Shown piece by piece: positions 61,597-64,000 of a stretch of DNA of 64,000 bases. Position numbers and translations under genes: made by a program. The DNA lies in contig JAHDIF010000003.1 of assembly GCA_020630915.1 (NCBI GenBank), positions 329,561-393,560 of the forward strand, written 5' to 3'. Each line of letters starts with the position of its first letter. The stretch's first letter is position 1. This DNA comes from Dokdonia sp. (lineage in GTDB: Bacteria; Bacteroidota; Bacteroidia; Flavobacteriales; Flavobacteriaceae). The notes under the pieces are model-generated. The model ran no database searches, was not told the origin of the DNA, and was given only the letters and a program-made list of their open reading frames with translations.

Positions 61597-64000
61597 ATGA
61601 AAAGATTACTACTACTACTAGTACTGCCTTTTACAACATTTACTTTGTCACAAAGTATATCAGTCAATGATCCAGCAGATCCTGAAACAAATTTTACGGC
61701 AGAAGAGCTTATTCAAAATGTTCTGATTAGTGGAGGTTCATCTTGCGCAGAAATAGAATTATTAAACCTTCAAGAGAACCCTGCGGGAGTAGGAAATATT
61801 AATCAACGCAGTTGGGGTTATTTTGATGCCAATGGTAGTGGTTTTCCTTTTGATGAAGGCATAATATTATCATCTGGGTTTGCAGTTACAGCTGAAGGTC
61901 CAAACTCAGCCGCAGGAAATAGCGATGGGAACTGGATGGGTGATGCTGATCTTCAAACTATTTTGGATAATCTATACGGCACAACTATAACGACTAATGA
62001 TGCTACAGTATTTGAATTTTCCTTTTCATCTTCAACTGACACTGCCGATTTCGAATTTATTTTCGCATCAGAAGAATACGAAAATCAATTTGAATGTGAC
62101 GATCAATTTAGAGATGGTTTTGCTTTTTTAATTGCTGGACCAGGTATTCCCAATGATTCAGGAACTGCTTTTGGAGGAACAAATATTGCTGCTATTCCAG
62201 GTTCTGCAAATATTGCTGTTAGTACTGCTACTATTCATTTGGATCCAGGAGATGACCCAACTAATGGATTTCTATGCGGCGGAGAAATCCTCGGGGACAA
62301 TTATTTTCCAGAATTTTATGTAAGTAATTCAAATGATAATCTAAATGATGTTCCTATAGAATTTGATGGACTTACGACCGTATTAACGACAACAACCGTA
62401 AATATTGTACCCAATGAGACATATAGGCTTAAGTTGGTAATTGGAGATAGACAAGATAGCGGATTTGATTCTGCAGTTTTTCTTAATGGAGGGAGTTTGA
62501 GCTTAGGTGTTGATTTAGGTGATGACTTTACTATTGCAGGAAATAATGCAGCTTGTGACGGAGAAACAATAACGCTAGACGCTACTGATAATGCTACAGC
62601 TGGCTCTACATTTGAATGGCAGTTTTTTAATACAACCTCTGGGGTTTATGAACCTTTTGTACCTGCTGAAACAGGAGGAACCTTAGATGTAATGGTTACT
62701 GGAGATTATAGGGTATTTGTAGATAATGGCACAGGTTGTGTAGGTGAAGATTCAATAATTGTAGAATTTAATGCTGCTACTGCTACACAACCTATGAACA
62801 TAAGTTTGTGTGATCAATTAAATGATGGTACAGAAATTTTTGATTTGGATTCTACCATTCCAGAAATTATAGGCACACAAGATCCTGCAACAGTTATCGT
62901 AACTTTTTACCTGTCTGAAAATGATGCAGATATGGCAACGAATGAATTAACGATGACAAATGCATATGATTCTGGCAGTGATGTCATATGGGTTCGTGTA
63001 GAAAGTGCTTTTGATGATATGTGTTTTGCTACAACTAATTTTGAAATTATTTTGGATCAATCAACGATGGCAACTGATCCAGGAACATTCTTTGTATGTG
63101 ATGATGCTGCCGATGGTGATGACACCAATGGTTCTACAACATTTGATCTTAGCATCTTAAATAATCCTATTCTTGATGGTCAAGATCCAGCAGATTTTAC
63201 AGTTAGTTATCATAATAATCCTGCAGATGCTACAGGAAATGTAAATCCTTTGCCAGTAATTATTGTGAGCACTGGCCAGGAGGTTACTGCCAGAGTAGAA
63301 AACAATCTAAATCCAGACTGTTTTGCTATAGTTACTTTCGATATTGAAGTGGCACCGCTACCTGTTATACTTAATACACCTGTGTTATTGACACAATGTG
63401 ATGATGATACGGATGGTTTTTCTTTATTCAATCTCAGACAAGCAGAGCCACTATTAAGTTCAGATTTTGGCAATGAGACTTTTACCTATAGTGATGCTGG
63501 AGGTACTCCTATTGTAGATCCTATAAACTACACCAATCAAATTGTAAATAACGAGACGGTAAATGTCACTGTTACAACCGTAAACGGTTGTTTCCGTCAA
63601 GCGCAGATAGATTTAGAGGTAGACACCTCTCAGATTCCACCAGATTTTTTATTAGAGTATACAGAATGTGATACCGATAGTGATGGGGTAGCTGTTTTTG
63701 ATTTTAGTGATGCTACCGCACAAGTATTGGCTATTTTTCCAGCGGGACAGATGCTCACGGTTACCTATTATGAGACGTTACAAGAAGCTCAGACGGAAGT
63801 AAATCCCATAACAGACATTGGCACCTATGCAAACAACCTTTCTTTGACCGATACTAATGGCGTACAAGGTATATGGGTACGCGTAGATGGAGATACAGCA
63901 AATGACTGTTTGGGATTAGGAGTTCATATAGAACTAACTGTTTCTCCCAATCCCGTTCTGAACACAGACGTTACCGATCTAGTAGAATGTAGCCCGATTG
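61597..64000 (+). CDS. large secreted protein with choice-of-anchor L domain and tandem repeats, truncated by window end
   Basis: Translation from ATG 61597 (MKRLLLLLVLPFTTFTLSQSISVNDPADPETNFTAEELIQNVLISGGSSCAEIE...), FEFIFASEEYENQFECDDQFRDGFAFLIAGPGIP; repeated CD(D)xxDG..xFDL units; no stop before window end. Confidence 0.88.
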   Translation, partial: MKRLLLLLVLPFTTFTLSQSISVNDPADPETNFTAEELIQNVLISGGSSCAEIELLNLQENPAGVGNINQRSWGYFDANGSGFPFDEGIILSSGFAVTAEGPNSAAGNSDGNWMGDADLQTILDNLYGTTITTNDATVFEFSFSSSTDTADFEFIFASEEYENQFECDDQFRDGFAFLIAGPGIPNDSGTAFGGTNIAAIPGSANIAVSTATIHLDPGDDPTNGFLCGGEILGDNYFPEFYVSNSNDNLNDVPIEFDGLTTVLTTTTVNIVPNETYRLKLVIGDRQDSGFDSAVFLNGGSLSLGVDLGDDFTIAGNNAACDGETITLDATDNATAGSTFEWQFFNTTSGVYEPFVPAETGGTLDVMVTGDYRVFVDNGTGCVGEDSIIVEFNAATATQPMNISLCDQLNDGTEIFDLDSTIPEIIGTQDPATVIVTFYLSENDADMATNELTMTNAYDSGSDVIWVRVESAFDDMCFATTNFEIILDQSTMATDPGTFFVCDDAADGDDTNGSTTFDLSILNNPILDGQDPADFTVSYHNNPADATGNVNPLPVIIVSTGQEVTARVENNLNPDCFAIVTFDIEVAPLPVILNTPVLLTQCDDDTDGFSLFNLRQAEPLLSSDFGNETFTYSDAGGTPIVDPINYTNQIVNNETVNVTVTTVNGCFRQAQIDLEVDTSQIPPDFLLEYTECDTDSDGVAVFDFSDATAQVLAIFPAGQMLTVTYYETLQEAQTEVNPITDIGTYANNLSLTDTNGVQGIWVRVDGDTANDCLGLGVHIELTVSPNPVLNTDVTDLVECSPI

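Noticed and set aside
62132-62323. ORF 62132..62323
   Set aside because: Wrong-frame ORF inside the large choice-of-anchor L protein that reads through the window end.
1-64000. CRISPR arrays, prophage, insertion sequences, defence islands
   Set aside because: No spaced direct repeats, Cas, integrase, transposase, capsid or restriction-modification proteins were recognised.

Overview
This 64 kb window is an AT-rich chromosomal segment from a Bacteroidetes bacterium, most likely a marine Flavobacteriaceae (type B T9SS sorting domains, YfhO, DUF4834, TAnnTTTG-like promoters). I found no phage, transposase, CRISPR array or rRNA operon. Most of it is ordinary chromosome: lpdA, heme A synthase, ABC transporter, DEAD-box helicase, CCA-adding enzyme, tsaC-like gene, glycan genes, mutS2, ung, a 2-oxoacid dehydrogenase E1 fusion, parE/parC and a tRNA Ser-Pro-Arg cluster. 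The strongest unexplained signals are: (1) a dispersed palindrome, (TA)CGCTTTCGCGAAAGCG(TA), present about 20 times in 64 kb, mostly inside genes and in all three reading frames; (2) a seven-gene, mostly ATGA-coupled operon combining a type III PKS, a methyltransferase and an FAD oxidoreductase with its own KS, dehydratase, enoyl-reductase-like SDR and ACP, whose first gene lacks a canonical start codon; (3) a lipoprotein with complete subclass B1 metallo-beta-lactamase motifs, coupled to an RNA helicase gene; (4) a frameshifted M14 carboxypeptidase; (5) a ParC ending in a QITLF peptide that resembles a beta-clamp-binding motif; (6) a kinase-like protein of unknown family. All assignments come from reading the sequence; no database search was run.
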